A program made the translations under genes and the position numbers. This document shows, piece after piece, positions 1 through 8,274 of a DNA stretch of 64,000 nucleotides; positions within the stretch are counted from its first letter, which is position 1; each line of letters starts with the position of its first letter. The stretch lies in the NCBI GenBank assembly GCA_963731205.1, contig CAVSUJ010000002.1:2294001-2358000 (forward strand), in the 5' to 3' direction. Source of the stretch: DATAZK01 sp963731205 (GTDB taxonomy: Bacteria > Actinomycetota > Actinomycetes > Frankiales > Frankiaceae). The notes beneath the pieces are model-generated. The model saw only the letters and a list, made by a program, of their open reading frames with translations, was not told the DNA's origin and ran no database searches.

Positions 1-743
1 GAACCCGTGAGGTAGGACGATTCGTCGGAGGCGAGGAACAGCACCGCTTCCGCAACCTCCTCGGCGGTGCCGACGCGTCCCAACGGCAGGTCGCTGAAGC
101 GGGTGCCGAAATCCTCCTTGGGCACCGGCAGCATGGCCGTGTCGATCGAGCCCGGCAGCACCGCGTTGACCCGGATGCCCTCGATGCCCAACTCGATGGC
201 GGCCGTCTGCGTCAGGCCGCGCAGCCCCCACTTCGACATCCCGTATGCCCCGTGCCCGTACATGCCGGCAGCGCCCGCACGCGAGGAGATGTTGACGATG
301 CTGCCGCCGCCGCGCGCCTTCATCGCCGGCACCACGGCTTGTAGGCCGAGCAGGGCGCCGATCAGGTTGACCCGCAGCAGCCGCTCGAAGTCGGCGACCG
401 GCTCGTCGACCAGCGGCCGCGTCCAGTAGACGGCCGCGTTGTTCACCAGGATGTCGACCCCGCCGAACGTCTCGGTCGCGGTGCGCACGACCGTGGCCCA
501 GTCGGCTTCGCTGGAGACGTCGTGGGCCAGCGCGATCGCGGATCGGCCGGCGTCACCGATCTCATTCGCGAGCGCCTTCGCGTCGGTGTCGAGCACGTCG
601 GTGATCACGACGTGTGCCCCTTCGGACGCGAACCGCCGGGCCTCCGCGGCCCCCTGACCCCGCGCGGCACCGGTGATGATCGCTACCTTGCCGGCAAGCC
701 GGCCGTGGGCATTGCCGGCGAGCCGGCCGTCAGATGTGGACAC
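1..743 (-). CDS. SDR-family NAD(P)-dependent oxidoreductase (3' end cut by window edge)
   Basis: A short-chain dehydrogenase/reductase, probably a cytosolic oxidoreductase acting on an alcohol or ketone; the substrate cannot be read from sequence. Read on the minus strand it has the Rossmann motif TGAARGQG near residue 25, NNAA of the central strand, the catalytic serine in NISSRAG and the YGMSK catalytic Tyr/Lys pair. The C-terminal LGRVGTAEEVAEAVLFLASD block, typical of classical SDRs, is present, and the protein runs off the window at base 1 with only a few residues missing. The start is the GTG at 743, which leaves an 83-base gap to the next gene containing a hairpin. Family is certain; function is not. 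Confidence 0.9.
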   Translation of the reverse strand, partial: MSTSDGRLAGNAHGRLAGKVAIITGAARGQGAAEARRFASEGAHVVITDVLDTDAKALANEIGDAGRSAIALAHDVSSEADWATVVRTATETFGGVDILVNNAAVYWTRPLVDEPVADFERLLRVNLIGALLGLQAVVPAMKARGGGSIVNISSRAGAAGMYGHGAYGMSKWGLRGLTQTAAIELGIEGIRVNAVLPGSIDTAMLPVPKEDFGTRFSDLPLGRVGTAEEVAEAVLFLASDESSYLTG

Positions 744-771
744 GGCGCCGAGTATCCACCGTGCGCCGATT

Positions 772-825
772 ACCTGGCGCCACCGGCTCAGGGTGCTGGA
801 GCACCCGGAGAGCCTGGCGCCAGGT
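772..825 (-). terminator. Nested hairpin downstream of the SRPBCC gene
   Basis: Perfect 11-base inverted arms at 772-782 and 815-825 enclose a second perfect 7-base hairpin (791-797 with 800-806, two-base loop). It starts two bases beyond the SRPBCC stop codon and precedes the SDR gene, so a transcription terminator is the simplest reading. There is no run of T, as is common in high-GC actinobacteria. Confidence 0.5.
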
Positions 826-826
826 T

Positions 827-1231
827 CTACGGTGCGGCGGCTCTCTCGGGGATGCGGACCAGCCGGTGCAGCGCCAGACGGGCGAGCGGCGCGTAAATCA
901 TCAACAACGGCAAGGGTCCGTGCATGGTGAGCCAGGTCCCGGAGCCGGACTCGCGGGCGTCGACGCCGTGATCGAAACTCATGCGCAGCGGTCCGAGGAC
1001 CGCGTTCCACGACCAGCGGCGACGCTTGGCGTCCACTCCCGTGACCTCGAACGACATCGGCGCCGGAACGATCGACCACACCTGGCCGGTGAGTCCCGGG
1101 CGCAGCCGCCCGATCGCCTCGACCCGGCGGATGTGCGGCGCCCACTCCGGCCACCGCTGCGGATCGGCATAGGCCTCCCACACGTCGGGAGCGCCGGCGG
1201 GGCCGTGGACGCGCACGGTCAGCGAGGACAC
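827..1231 (-). CDS. SRPBCC-family (START-like) protein
   Basis: A protein of 134 residues with the pattern of the polyketide-cyclase/SRPBCC fold: an N-terminal strand, the helix region DVWEAYADPQRWPEWAPHI, then RVEAIGRLRPGLTGQVW and alternating strands, ending in a hydrophobic helix (LLMIYAPLARLALHRL). The fold usually binds a small hydrophobic ligand; no catalytic residues can be named. The GTG at 1231 is the first credible start after the sirtuin's 5' end, so the two genes diverge with about 75 bases between them. The ligand is unknown. Confidence 0.75.
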   Translation of the reverse strand: MSSLTVRVHGPAGAPDVWEAYADPQRWPEWAPHIRRVEAIGRLRPGLTGQVWSIVPAPMSFEVTGVDAKRRRWSWNAVLGPLRMSFDHGVDARESGSGTWLTMHGPLPLLMIYAPLARLALHRLVRIPERAAAP

Positions 1232-1306
1232 GTCGCTGAATGTATGCGGCTGCCGGGGCGGAACGCCGGAAAAGCGCCGGTGGCGCGGGAATGGAAAAAT
1301 GGCCAC

Positions 1307-2057
1307 GTGAGTGACATCGCCACCGTTCGTGGCTGGCTGGTCGATGCGGGCGTCGGTCACCGTCCTCACGGGCGCCGGCATCTCGACCGACTCGGGCATT
1401 CCCGACTTCCGCGGCCCGCAGGGGATCTGGACGAAAGACCCGGCGGCGCAACGGATGTCGACCCTGTCGGCGTACGTCGACGACCCCGAGCTGAGGGTGC
1501 GTTCCTGGCAGAACCGGCGCGCCCACTCCGCCTGGACGGCCGAGCCCAACGCCGGGCACCGGGCGCTCGTCGACCTCGAACGCTCCGGCAAGCTCGCCGC
1601 GCTGCTCACCCAGAACATCGACGGCCTGCACCAGAAGGCGGGTTCTGCGCCCGGGAAGATCCTCGAACTGCACGGCACGCTCTGGGAAGCGGAATGCCTG
1701 TCGTGCCACGAGCGTCGTCCCATGGCGGAGGTGCTGGAACGGGTCGACGCGGGCGAGAAGGACCCGCCCTGCGTGAGCTGCGGCGGCATCCTCAAGTCGG
1801 CGACGATCAGCTTCGGCCAGGCGCTCGACCCGGTGGTGCTGCAGCGCGCGTTCGACGCGGCGGCGAATTGCGATCTCTTCCTGGCGGTGGGCAGCTCGCT
1901 GACGGTCCAGCCGGCTGCCGGCACGTGCGGGATCGCCGTCGACGCCGGCGCCCGGCTGGTCATCGTCAACGCCGAGCCGACCCCGTACGACGAGTACGCG
2001 AACGCCGTGATTCGGGCACCGATCGCCGACGTGCTACCGGCCCTGCTAGCGGCCTAG
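1307..2057 (+). CDS. Sir2-family NAD-dependent protein deacylase (one frameshift near the N-terminus)
   Basis: A sirtuin that removes acyl groups from lysines using NAD. Seen: GAGIS near residue 22, the TQNIDGLHQ motif near 100, catalytic His in ELHGTLW near 122, four zinc cysteines in CLSC and CVSC (about 130-158) and GSSLTVQP. The GTG at 1307 gives the family-like N-terminus VSDIATVRGWLVDA, but that frame breaks at 1345-1350; dropping one G from the GCGGGCG run there joins it to ASVTVLTGAGIS, giving 249 residues. Without correction, a GTG at 1311 gives 248 residues with an atypical first dozen. It lies 92 bases upstream of, and co-directional with, an acyl-CoA synthetase, a classical sirtuin substrate class. 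Confidence 0.9.
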
Positions 2058-2149
2058 GCCCAGCGGTACGGGGCCGTTCGGCCCTGGCCTGAAACCAATC
2101 GATGTGATGGCAACCACCATCCGCCCGCGGGCGCGCTAGCCTGCCCGGC

Positions 2150-3694
2150 ATGAAGGTTCCGCTGACCAGCATCGATTTCCTGCGCCGGGCCGAAGAGGTC
2201 TACGGCAAGCGGGTCGGGATCATCGACGAGCCGACCCAGCCCGCCGCGTCGCTCGGCGAGATCACCTACCGCGGCTTCGGTGCCCGCTGCCGCGCCCTCG
2301 CCGCCGGCCTCGATGAGCTCGGTGTGGGGCGCGGCGAGCGCATCGCCGTCGTGAGCGAAAATTCCGCGCGGCTGCTCGATCTGCTCTTCGGCGTGACCGC
2401 GTACGGACGCGTCTGCGTACCCATCAACTTCCGGCTGCAGGCCGCGGAAATCGCTTACATCGTCGAGCATTGCGGGGCTTCGGTGCTGCTCGCCGACCCC
2501 GAGCACGAAGACCTCCTCACCTCGGCGGCCAACCCGAACGTCAAGCACCGCTTCCTGCTCGGCAAGGACTACGACGACGGCCTGCTGCGTCCCGAACGCG
2601 ATCCGGTGCCGTGGGAAAACCCCGACGAGGACGCCACCGCGACGATCAACTACACGTCCGGCACCACCGCGCGGCCCAAGGGCGTGCAGATCACCCACCG
2701 CAACACGTGGGTCAACGCGGTCACCTTCGGCCTCCACACCGCCGTCACCGATCGCGACGTCTACCTGCACACGTTGCCGATGTTTCACTGCAACGGCTGG
2801 GGAATGCCGTTCGCGATGGCCGGCCTCGGGGTGCCGCAGGTCGTGCTGCGCAAGGTCGACGGCACCGAGATCCTGCGTCGCGTGCAGCACCACGGCGTCA
2901 CCCTCGCCTGCGGTGCACCCGCCGTCTGGAGCACGGTGCTCGAAGCCGCCCAGAGCTGGGACGGCCCGATCCCCGGCAGCGGTGCCATGCGCATCGTCGT
3001 CGCCGGTGCGCCCCCGCCCACGCGCGTCATCGCCCGGGTCGAGGAAGAGCTCGGCTGGGAGTTCACCCAGATCTACGGCCTCACCGAGACCTCGCCGCTG
3101 GTGACGTCGAACCGCACCCGCGCCGAATGGGACGGCGAGACCGGCATCGAACGCGCCCGGCTGCTCTCGCGGGCCGGCGTGCCTTCGATCGGTACCGAGG
3201 TGAAGATCGCTGAATCGGGCGAGGTGCTGGTGCGTTCCAACACCGTGCTCGACGGCTACTGGGAGCAGCCCGACACCACCGAGCAGGCGCTCGGCGACGG
3301 CTGGTTCCACACCGGCGACGGCGGCACCTACGAGGGCGGCTACCTGACGATCTCCGACCGGCGCAAGGACGTCATCATCACCGGCGGTGAAAACGTCTCC
3401 TCGATCGAGGTGGAGGACGCGATCTTCAGCCACCCCGCCGTCGCTGAGGTCGCCGTGATCGGCGTCCCGGACGAGCGATGGGGCGAGACGATCAAGGCGC
3501 TGATCGTGACGGCTGAGGGTGAGACCGTCACCGAGGAGGAGATCATCCTCTGGTGCAAGGACCGGCTCGCCCGCTACAAGGCACCCACGTCGGTCGAGAT
3601 TCGTGACGCCATTCCGCGCACGGCGACCGGCAAGGTGCAGAAGTTCAAACTCCGGGAGCCGTACTGGGCCGGCGCCGAGCGCCAGATCAACTAA
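2150..3694 (+). CDS. AMP-forming acyl-CoA synthetase (fatty acid-CoA ligase family)
   Basis: A 514-residue adenylate-forming enzyme that activates a carboxylic acid with ATP and couples it to CoA in the cytosol. All ANL-superfamily core motifs are visible: the P-loop INYTSGTTARPKG near 166, YGLTETSP near 308, HTGD near 388, the hinge region SDRRKDVIITGGEN near 400, and the catalytic lysine in TATGKVQKF (Lys495). The closest general class is medium/long-chain acyl-CoA ligase; the chain-length preference cannot be read. Lys495 is the position acetylated in many acyl-CoA synthetases, and a sirtuin gene lies just upstream. The ATG start has a weak ribosome-binding site. Confidence 0.93.
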   Translation: MKVPLTSIDFLRRAEEVYGKRVGIIDEPTQPAASLGEITYRGFGARCRALAAGLDELGVGRGERIAVVSENSARLLDLLFGVTAYGRVCVPINFRLQAAEIAYIVEHCGASVLLADPEHEDLLTSAANPNVKHRFLLGKDYDDGLLRPERDPVPWENPDEDATATINYTSGTTARPKGVQITHRNTWVNAVTFGLHTAVTDRDVYLHTLPMFHCNGWGMPFAMAGLGVPQVVLRKVDGTEILRRVQHHGVTLACGAPAVWSTVLEAAQSWDGPIPGSGAMRIVVAGAPPPTRVIARVEEELGWEFTQIYGLTETSPLVTSNRTRAEWDGETGIERARLLSRAGVPSIGTEVKIAESGEVLVRSNTVLDGYWEQPDTTEQALGDGWFHTGDGGTYEGGYLTISDRRKDVIITGGENVSSIEVEDAIFSHPAVAEVAVIGVPDERWGETIKALIVTAEGETVTEEEIILWCKDRLARYKAPTSVEIRDAIPRTATGKVQKFKLREPYWAGAERQIN

Positions 3695-3796
3695 ACCGCC
3701 GCGACAGGGGCGCTTAACCAGGCGTATTCCTGGAGACACCGTCCATTGCCGGAAGTGCGCACCAGACTGTCCGGTGACCGCACGCGAGAGGACCCC

Positions 3797-4588
3797 ATGA
3801 CCGCCGGATCCGACCCGACCCAGCGGGAGGCAGGAATCCCGGCCGGTCGTGAGCGTGGTTTCGGCGAGCCCCGCGATCCCGACGAGCCGCGCTTCGCCGG
3901 CCCTCCGACTGCTGGCACGCACTCGGCTCCCTCCTGGCCGGCGGACGCGCCCCCCTGGTCGACGGAGTCCACCGAAGCGAGCTACTCGACCGTCCCACCG
4001 GATGCGCCGCCCTCCGGCCCGCCCGACGAATACCAGCTCGAACCGGTCGTCGACTACGGCCCCGGCGTCGCCTTCCCGGCGGAGCCGAGCGACGGGCTCG
4101 CGCTCTCGCGTCTGGGATCGGCGGTCGGTGCCGCCGGCGGCCTGCTGGCCGGCATCGGCACCTTCTTCACCTGGGCCACCTTGAGGCTGACCGCCAACGG
4201 CACCGACTCGCAGGGCTTCACCGCCGACCCGTCGGCCATCAGCTACAACGGGCTGTCGCTGCTCGAAGGCCGGATCATGCTGGTCCTGGGCCTGGTCGCG
4301 ATCGGCCTGAGCGCCGCGTACCTGCCCCGCCGGGCGCCGCGCCTGCTCGGTCCGGCCCTCGCCGTCACGGGCGGGCTCGGGGTGATCGTGATGGCGTTCG
4401 CGGCGATCGGACACCCGGTCGAACTGGCGACGCTCTTCCGGTCCTACCGTCAGATCGACGCCGTCAAAGTGAGCCTGCCCGACGGGGTGGGTACCTGGTT
4501 GGCAGTGATCGGGGCGCTGCTGATCCTGGCGGGCGGCTTGCTGGCCCTGATGAGAAGGAGCGAGATGCACGACGAGGGGCTGGAATGA
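3797..4588 (+). CDS. Membrane protein with Pro-rich cytoplasmic N-terminus
   Basis: A 263-residue protein of unknown function. The first ~95 residues are hydrophilic and rich in Pro, Gly, Asp and Glu; four hydrophobic segments follow at roughly 100-120, 155-180, 185-210 and 235-258. An extracellular loop between the first two segments carries TLRLTANGTDSQGFTADP. The ATG at 3797 follows a GAGAGGA ribosome-binding site and is preferred over upstream TTG codons. Its stop overlaps the start of the next gene (ATGA), and that protein has a similar topology, so the two are probably co-translated and may form one complex. I do not recognise the family. Confidence 0.75.
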   Translation: MTAGSDPTQREAGIPAGRERGFGEPRDPDEPRFAGPPTAGTHSAPSWPADAPPWSTESTEASYSTVPPDAPPSGPPDEYQLEPVVDYGPGVAFPAEPSDGLALSRLGSAVGAAGGLLAGIGTFFTWATLRLTANGTDSQGFTADPSAISYNGLSLLEGRIMLVLGLVAIGLSAAYLPRRAPRLLGPALAVTGGLGVIVMAFAAIGHPVELATLFRSYRQIDAVKVSLPDGVGTWLAVIGALLILAGGLLALMRRSEMHDEGLE

Positions 4589-5182
4589 GTGAGCCGCCGG
4601 CGGCGCCTGACACCGCAACGGAGATACCGGCCGAGCCGATCACGTTCCAGTCCATGGCGGACCGGCTGACGTTAGGCCTGCTCGCTTCGGTCATCGGCGC
4701 CGTGCTGGTGTTCGTCTCCGCGTTCCTCACCTGGTCGACCGTGGACGCCCGCAGCCAGGTCGGCGACAAGCTCGCCGGTGCCGTCACCGACTCCATGGGC
4801 ATCTCCGGCGGCCGACTCGGCACCGCGACCCTCGTGCTCTCACTCGCCGCGCTGGCCGTCGTTGCCGTCATGCTGCTGCCCGCGACCAAGCCGTGGGCAT
4901 GGCAGGTGCTGATCGGCGCGGGCCTGCTGTCGGCCGCGTTCACGCGTCTATGACCTGATCACCATCCCCAAGACGCTGCGGCCCGACAACTTCACCTGCC
5001 CGTCAGGTGTCAGCTGCGCGTTTCACCGCACGATCGGACCGGGCGTGTGGTTCACCCTGATCGCCTCGCTTCTGATTGCGGCTGGTGCGTACGTCCACCA
5101 CATCCGCCCCGTGCCCTTCCGCTCACCGGGTGCCCACCCCCCGAAGCTCAAGCGCCGGATCGTCGACCTGACCAAGCGCTAG
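4585..5182 (+). CDS. Second membrane protein of the pair (one frameshift)
   Basis: Translation from the ATG at 4585 gives SEPPAAPDTATEIPAEPI followed by hydrophobic segments, then stops at 4951-4953. A second frame beginning YDLITIPKTLRPDNFTCPSG continues without a stop to 5182 and adds a cysteine pair and a last transmembrane helix (FTLIASLLIAAGAYVHHI). Dropping one base near 4945-4949 joins them into a 198-residue protein with four likely membrane segments. The architecture resembles the upstream neighbour: the FLTWSTVDA segment here matches FFTWATLRL there, suggesting distant paralogy. The 3' end overlaps the convergent GH15 gene by four bases. Function unknown. Confidence 0.7.
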
Positions 5183-7110
5183 CCCGGGCCGGGCGTCCCG
5201 GTCACGACCTCGGGGGTCCCCAGCTCGGGCGCCGGGGCCTGCTCCTCGCCGGCCCCCGGAGCAGCTGTCGCGTAACGGATGCCGGACCGGCCCTTGCGCG
5301 ACTGTCCTTCGAGCGCGTGGGACAGGTTGCGCGCGGTGTAGACCAGTGGCACGTGACTGAACGCCTGCGGGAAGTTGCCCGTCATCCGCTGGGCGACCGG
5401 GTCCCACTCCTCGGCGAGCAGCCCCACGTCGTTGCGCAGGCTCAGCAGCCGCTCGAAGAGCGTGACGGCCTCATCGAGGCGACCCACGGCGGCGTAGTTG
5501 TCAGCGAGCCAGAACGTGCAGGCCAGGAAGGCGCCCTCGCCCGGCGGCAGGCCGTCGACGTTCTCGGTGGTCGTGTAGCGGCGCACGAAGCCGTCGCTGA
5601 ACAGATCCTTCTCGATCGCCCTGACGGTGCCTTGCACGCGCGGGTCGGACCCCGGCAGGAATCCCACCAGCGGGATGTTCAGCAGCGCGGCGTCGAGCTC
5701 CTTCGAGCCGTAGTACTGCGTGAACGTCTCGCGCTTGGCGTCATAGCCATTGGCCAGGATGTCGTCGCGGATCTGGTCGCGCAGCACCTGCCACTTCTCG
5801 ACCGGGCCACGCATGCCGTGGTCGGTCACGCCGCGCACCGCACGGTCGGCCGCCACCCAGGCCATCACCTTCGAATGCACGAAGTGCCGCCGAGGACCGC
5901 GGACCTCCCAGATGCCCTCGTCGGGCTGTGCCCAGCCGGTCTCGAGGAAATCCATGAGCTGGCGCTGCAGCGACCATGAGATGTCGTCGGCGGAATCGCG
6001 GTGGACCCGGCCCTCGCGCTCGGCGATGTCGATCTGCGTCTGGCGTGCCACATGCAGCGCGTCCATCACCTCGCCGTAGACGTCGAGCTGGAACTGCTGC
6101 ACGGCGGCGTTGCCGATGCGAACCGGCGCAGCGCCCTGATATCCCGGCAGCCACGGCACTTCCCACTCCGGCAGCCGCCGCTCGCCGGCGACCCCGTACA
6201 TGATCTGCAGCTTGGAGGCATCACCCGCGATGGCGCGCAGCAGCCATTCGCGCCACGCCTTCGCCTCGGTGACGAACCCGGCGTCGATGAGCGCGATCAG
6301 CGTGATCGTCGCGTCGCGCAGCCAGCAGAAGCGGTAGTCCCAGTTGCGGACCCCGCCGAGCTGCTCGGGCAGCGAGGTGGTGGCGGCGGCGACGATGCCG
6401 CCGGTGGAGGCGTAGGTCAGCGCCTTCAGCGTGATGACGCTGCGCCGGACAGCGTCCTGCCAGCGTCCGTCGTAGTTGAAGCCCGACATCCAGTTGGCCC
6501 ACCACGCCTCGACCCGGTCGATCTGAGCGCGTACGTCGAGCGCGGGTGAGGGTGGGCGATGCGAGCGGTGATAGACGAGCTGGAAAGTCAGCGACTCGCC
6601 GTTGCGGATCTCGAAGTCGCCGACGGTCGCCATGTCGCGCCCGCGGTGCTTGACGTCCGAACGCAGGGTGAGCGCGTCAGGACCGGCGATGGCACACGTC
6701 TCGTTGTCCACCCGGCGCACCCACGGCACGATCGAGCCGTAGCCGAAGCGCATCCGCAGATGGCTCGTCATCTGGACGTGACCGCTGATGCCCTCGACCA
6801 TCCGCATCAGCACGTGCTCGTCGAGCACCGGCATCATCGCGTCGACGACCCGCACGACTCCGGTCGCCGTCTCGAATTCGGTCTCCAGCACGAGCGTGTC
6901 ACCGCGATAGCGCCGGGTCGAGGAGTGGATGGCGACATCGCGCGGGGCGATCTTCCAGTGCCCGTGATTGTCGTCACCCAGCAGGCCGGCGAAAACAGCA
7001 GCAGAGTCGAAACGCGGCAGGCAGAGCCAGTCGATCGATCCGTCGAGCCCCACCAGCGCGGCCGTGTGGGTGTCGCCGATGATCGCGTAGTCCTCGATCC
7101 GCAGAGCCAT
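5179..7110 (-). CDS. Glycoside hydrolase family 15 protein (glucoamylase/trehalase-like)
   Basis: A 643-residue GH15 enzyme expected to release glucose from alpha-glucosides. The N-terminal beta-sandwich begins IEDYAIIGDTHTAALVGLDG and continues SIDWLCLPRFDS, a signature shared with actinobacterial GH15 proteins, some of which are alpha,alpha-trehalases. The alpha/alpha barrel shows RNWDYRFCWLRDATIT, the IWEVRG segment with a candidate catalytic glutamate, and AEEWDP near the C-terminus with the second. There is no signal peptide, so action is cytosolic. The start is the ATG at 7110; longer versions extend into unrelated upstream sequence. It diverges from a lipoprotein gene 26 bases away. 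Trehalase activity is a guess from the family. Confidence 0.88.
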   Translation of the reverse strand: MALRIEDYAIIGDTHTAALVGLDGSIDWLCLPRFDSAAVFAGLLGDDNHGHWKIAPRDVAIHSSTRRYRGDTLVLETEFETATGVVRVVDAMMPVLDEHVLMRMVEGISGHVQMTSHLRMRFGYGSIVPWVRRVDNETCAIAGPDALTLRSDVKHRGRDMATVGDFEIRNGESLTFQLVYHRSHRPPSPALDVRAQIDRVEAWWANWMSGFNYDGRWQDAVRRSVITLKALTYASTGGIVAAATTSLPEQLGGVRNWDYRFCWLRDATITLIALIDAGFVTEAKAWREWLLRAIAGDASKLQIMYGVAGERRLPEWEVPWLPGYQGAAPVRIGNAAVQQFQLDVYGEVMDALHVARQTQIDIAEREGRVHRDSADDISWSLQRQLMDFLETGWAQPDEGIWEVRGPRRHFVHSKVMAWVAADRAVRGVTDHGMRGPVEKWQVLRDQIRDDILANGYDAKRETFTQYYGSKELDAALLNIPLVGFLPGSDPRVQGTVRAIEKDLFSDGFVRRYTTTENVDGLPPGEGAFLACTFWLADNYAAVGRLDEAVTLFERLLSLRNDVGLLAEEWDPVAQRMTGNFPQAFSHVPLVYTARNLSHALEGQSRKGRSGIRYATAAPGAGEEQAPAPELGTPEVVTGTPGPG

Positions 7111-7136
7111 ACATAACTCCGTCCTAGATTGGAGGC

Positions 7137-7508
7137 GTGCGCTCACCGATTCCCGCTCCGCGCCTGCCCGGGCTGATTGTGGTGCAGGCAGCTGGTGCGG
7201 CGGCGATGGGGGTGATCCTTTTCGCAACCGCGGGCTGCGGGATCAAGAACGGCATCGACGAGTACGTCGTGCATTTCGCCCCCGGCACGGCCGATGCGAC
7301 GGCTCGCGCGGTAGGCAACGCCTGCCCGCAGTTCGGCAAGGCGAAGCTGGAGCCGCCGGCGAAAGGTGACCTGGCGACCAATCGCGCCTACCCGGTTCGC
7401 TACGACGTCACCAGCGCCTCGTCCGCCGACAAGGCCTCTCTCACCGACTGCCTGAAGAAGTACAAGGTCGTACGCGGCGTCAGCGATACCAACGACGAGG
7501 ACAGCTAA
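7137..7508 (+). CDS. Putative small lipoprotein
   Basis: A 123-residue protein starting at GTG 7137. A hydrophobic N-terminal stretch ends in LFATAGCG, a plausible lipobox with Cys near residue 36, so the mature protein may be anchored outside the membrane by a diacylglyceryl cysteine. The remainder contains two further cysteines (NACPQFG and TDCLKKYK) that could form a disulfide, and a compact alpha/beta-like domain of about 75 residues. I do not recognise the family. Its 3' end overlaps the convergent membrane gene by four bases. Confidence 0.65.
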   Translation: MRSPIPAPRLPGLIVVQAAGAAAMGVILFATAGCGIKNGIDEYVVHFAPGTADATARAVGNACPQFGKAKLEPPAKGDLATNRAYPVRYDVTSASSADKASLTDCLKKYKVVRGVSDTNDEDS

Positions 7509-7954
7509 GCCTTCGGCGCGTGCTCCCTGGCTGACTCCTTGCCGGCAGCCCTGGCCTGGCGCAGGCTCACCAGGATGGTCGTGAGCGCCGCGAGACCGCC
7601 GAAGATCAGGCTGCCGCCGGTCCACCAGCTCGACAACGGCAGGGCCGGCACCGTCCCGAGCGCGATGCCCAGGCCGACCAGCCCGAGGGCAGCGAGGATG
7701 CTCAGCGCCGTCGACCACGGCCTTGCCACCGCCTGATCGGCGAGGTCGGCGGCCTTGCTCCGGGCGTATTCGAACCTGCGCCGGGCCCAGTCGTACTCGG
7801 TCGACAGGATCAGGAAGCCGAGGGCGATCACCAGCACCCCGGGACCGGGTAGCGCCAGCAGCACGATCCCGAGGCCGAGTACCGCGGCACCGAGCACGCT
7901 CACGATCACGCGGCGCGCTATCCGGGCACTGGATTGCAGGATCACGGCCTCCAT
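7505..7954 (-). CDS. PGPGW-type small transmembrane protein
   Basis: A 149-residue integral membrane protein. It has a hydrophobic pair interrupted by LLALPGPGVLVIALGFLIL, the signature of the actinobacterial PGPGW/TIGR02611 transmembrane family, followed by the conserved EYDWARRRFEYAR and two more membrane helices (TALSILAALGLVGLGIAL and SLIFGGLAALTTILV). The C-terminus is short and basic. Molecular function is not known for the family. The start is the ATG at 7954; longer reading frames in this phase cross into the divergent dodecin gene. Confidence 0.78.
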   Translation of the reverse strand: MEAVILQSSARIARRVIVSVLGAAVLGLGIVLLALPGPGVLVIALGFLILSTEYDWARRRFEYARSKAADLADQAVARPWSTALSILAALGLVGLGIALGTVPALPLSSWWTGGSLIFGGLAALTTILVSLRQARAAGKESAREHAPKA

Positions 7955-8037
7955 GATGGACGAAAGATGTGAGCGCTCGCCGGCACTCCGGATGCCGGTC
8001 ATGCGCTCGCGGCCACGACGGGCTAGCGTCCCGGCCC

Positions 8038-8247
8038 ATGACGAACCGCACTTACCGGGTGTCCGAGATCGTGGGCACTTCGACGGAGAGCCTCGACGAC
8101 GCGATCCGCCACGGCATCGGCCGTGCGTCGCAGACCTTGCGCAACCTCGACTGGTTCGAGGTGACCGAGATCCGCGGGCATCTCGAGAACGGCAACATCG
8201 AGCACTACCAGGTGGGCATGAAGGTCGGCTTCCGGCTGGAGGACTGA
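8038..8247 (+). CDS. Dodecin
   Basis: A 69-residue protein with the dodecin pattern: YRVSEIVGTSTESLDDAIR, a GIGRASQTLRNLDWFEV block containing the conserved flavin-stacking tryptophan, and RGHLENGNIEHYQVGMKVGF. Dodecins assemble into hollow dodecamers that store or buffer flavins (in actinobacteria also CoA) in the cytosol. The ATG at 8038 gives exactly the family length. The stop codon lies inside a hairpin shared with the convergent HIT gene. Confidence 0.93.
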   Translation: MTNRTYRVSEIVGTSTESLDDAIRHGIGRASQTLRNLDWFEVTEIRGHLENGNIEHYQVGMKVGFRLED

Positions 8248-8274
8248 GCCTGCTCAGCACGCGCTCAGGCTCAG
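8244..8274. terminator. Bidirectional hairpin spanning both convergent stop codons
   Basis: A perfect 9-base stem (8244-8252 with 8266-8274, 13-base loop) contains the dodecin stop codon in its left arm and the HIT-gene stop codon in its right arm. The position between two convergent genes fits a shared terminator. Confidence 0.6.

Noticed and set aside
2054..4618. An 854-codon frame antisense to the acyl-CoA synthetase
   Set aside because: Low-complexity Arg/Gly/Gln composition, no motif, and every conserved motif of the synthetase is on the other strand.
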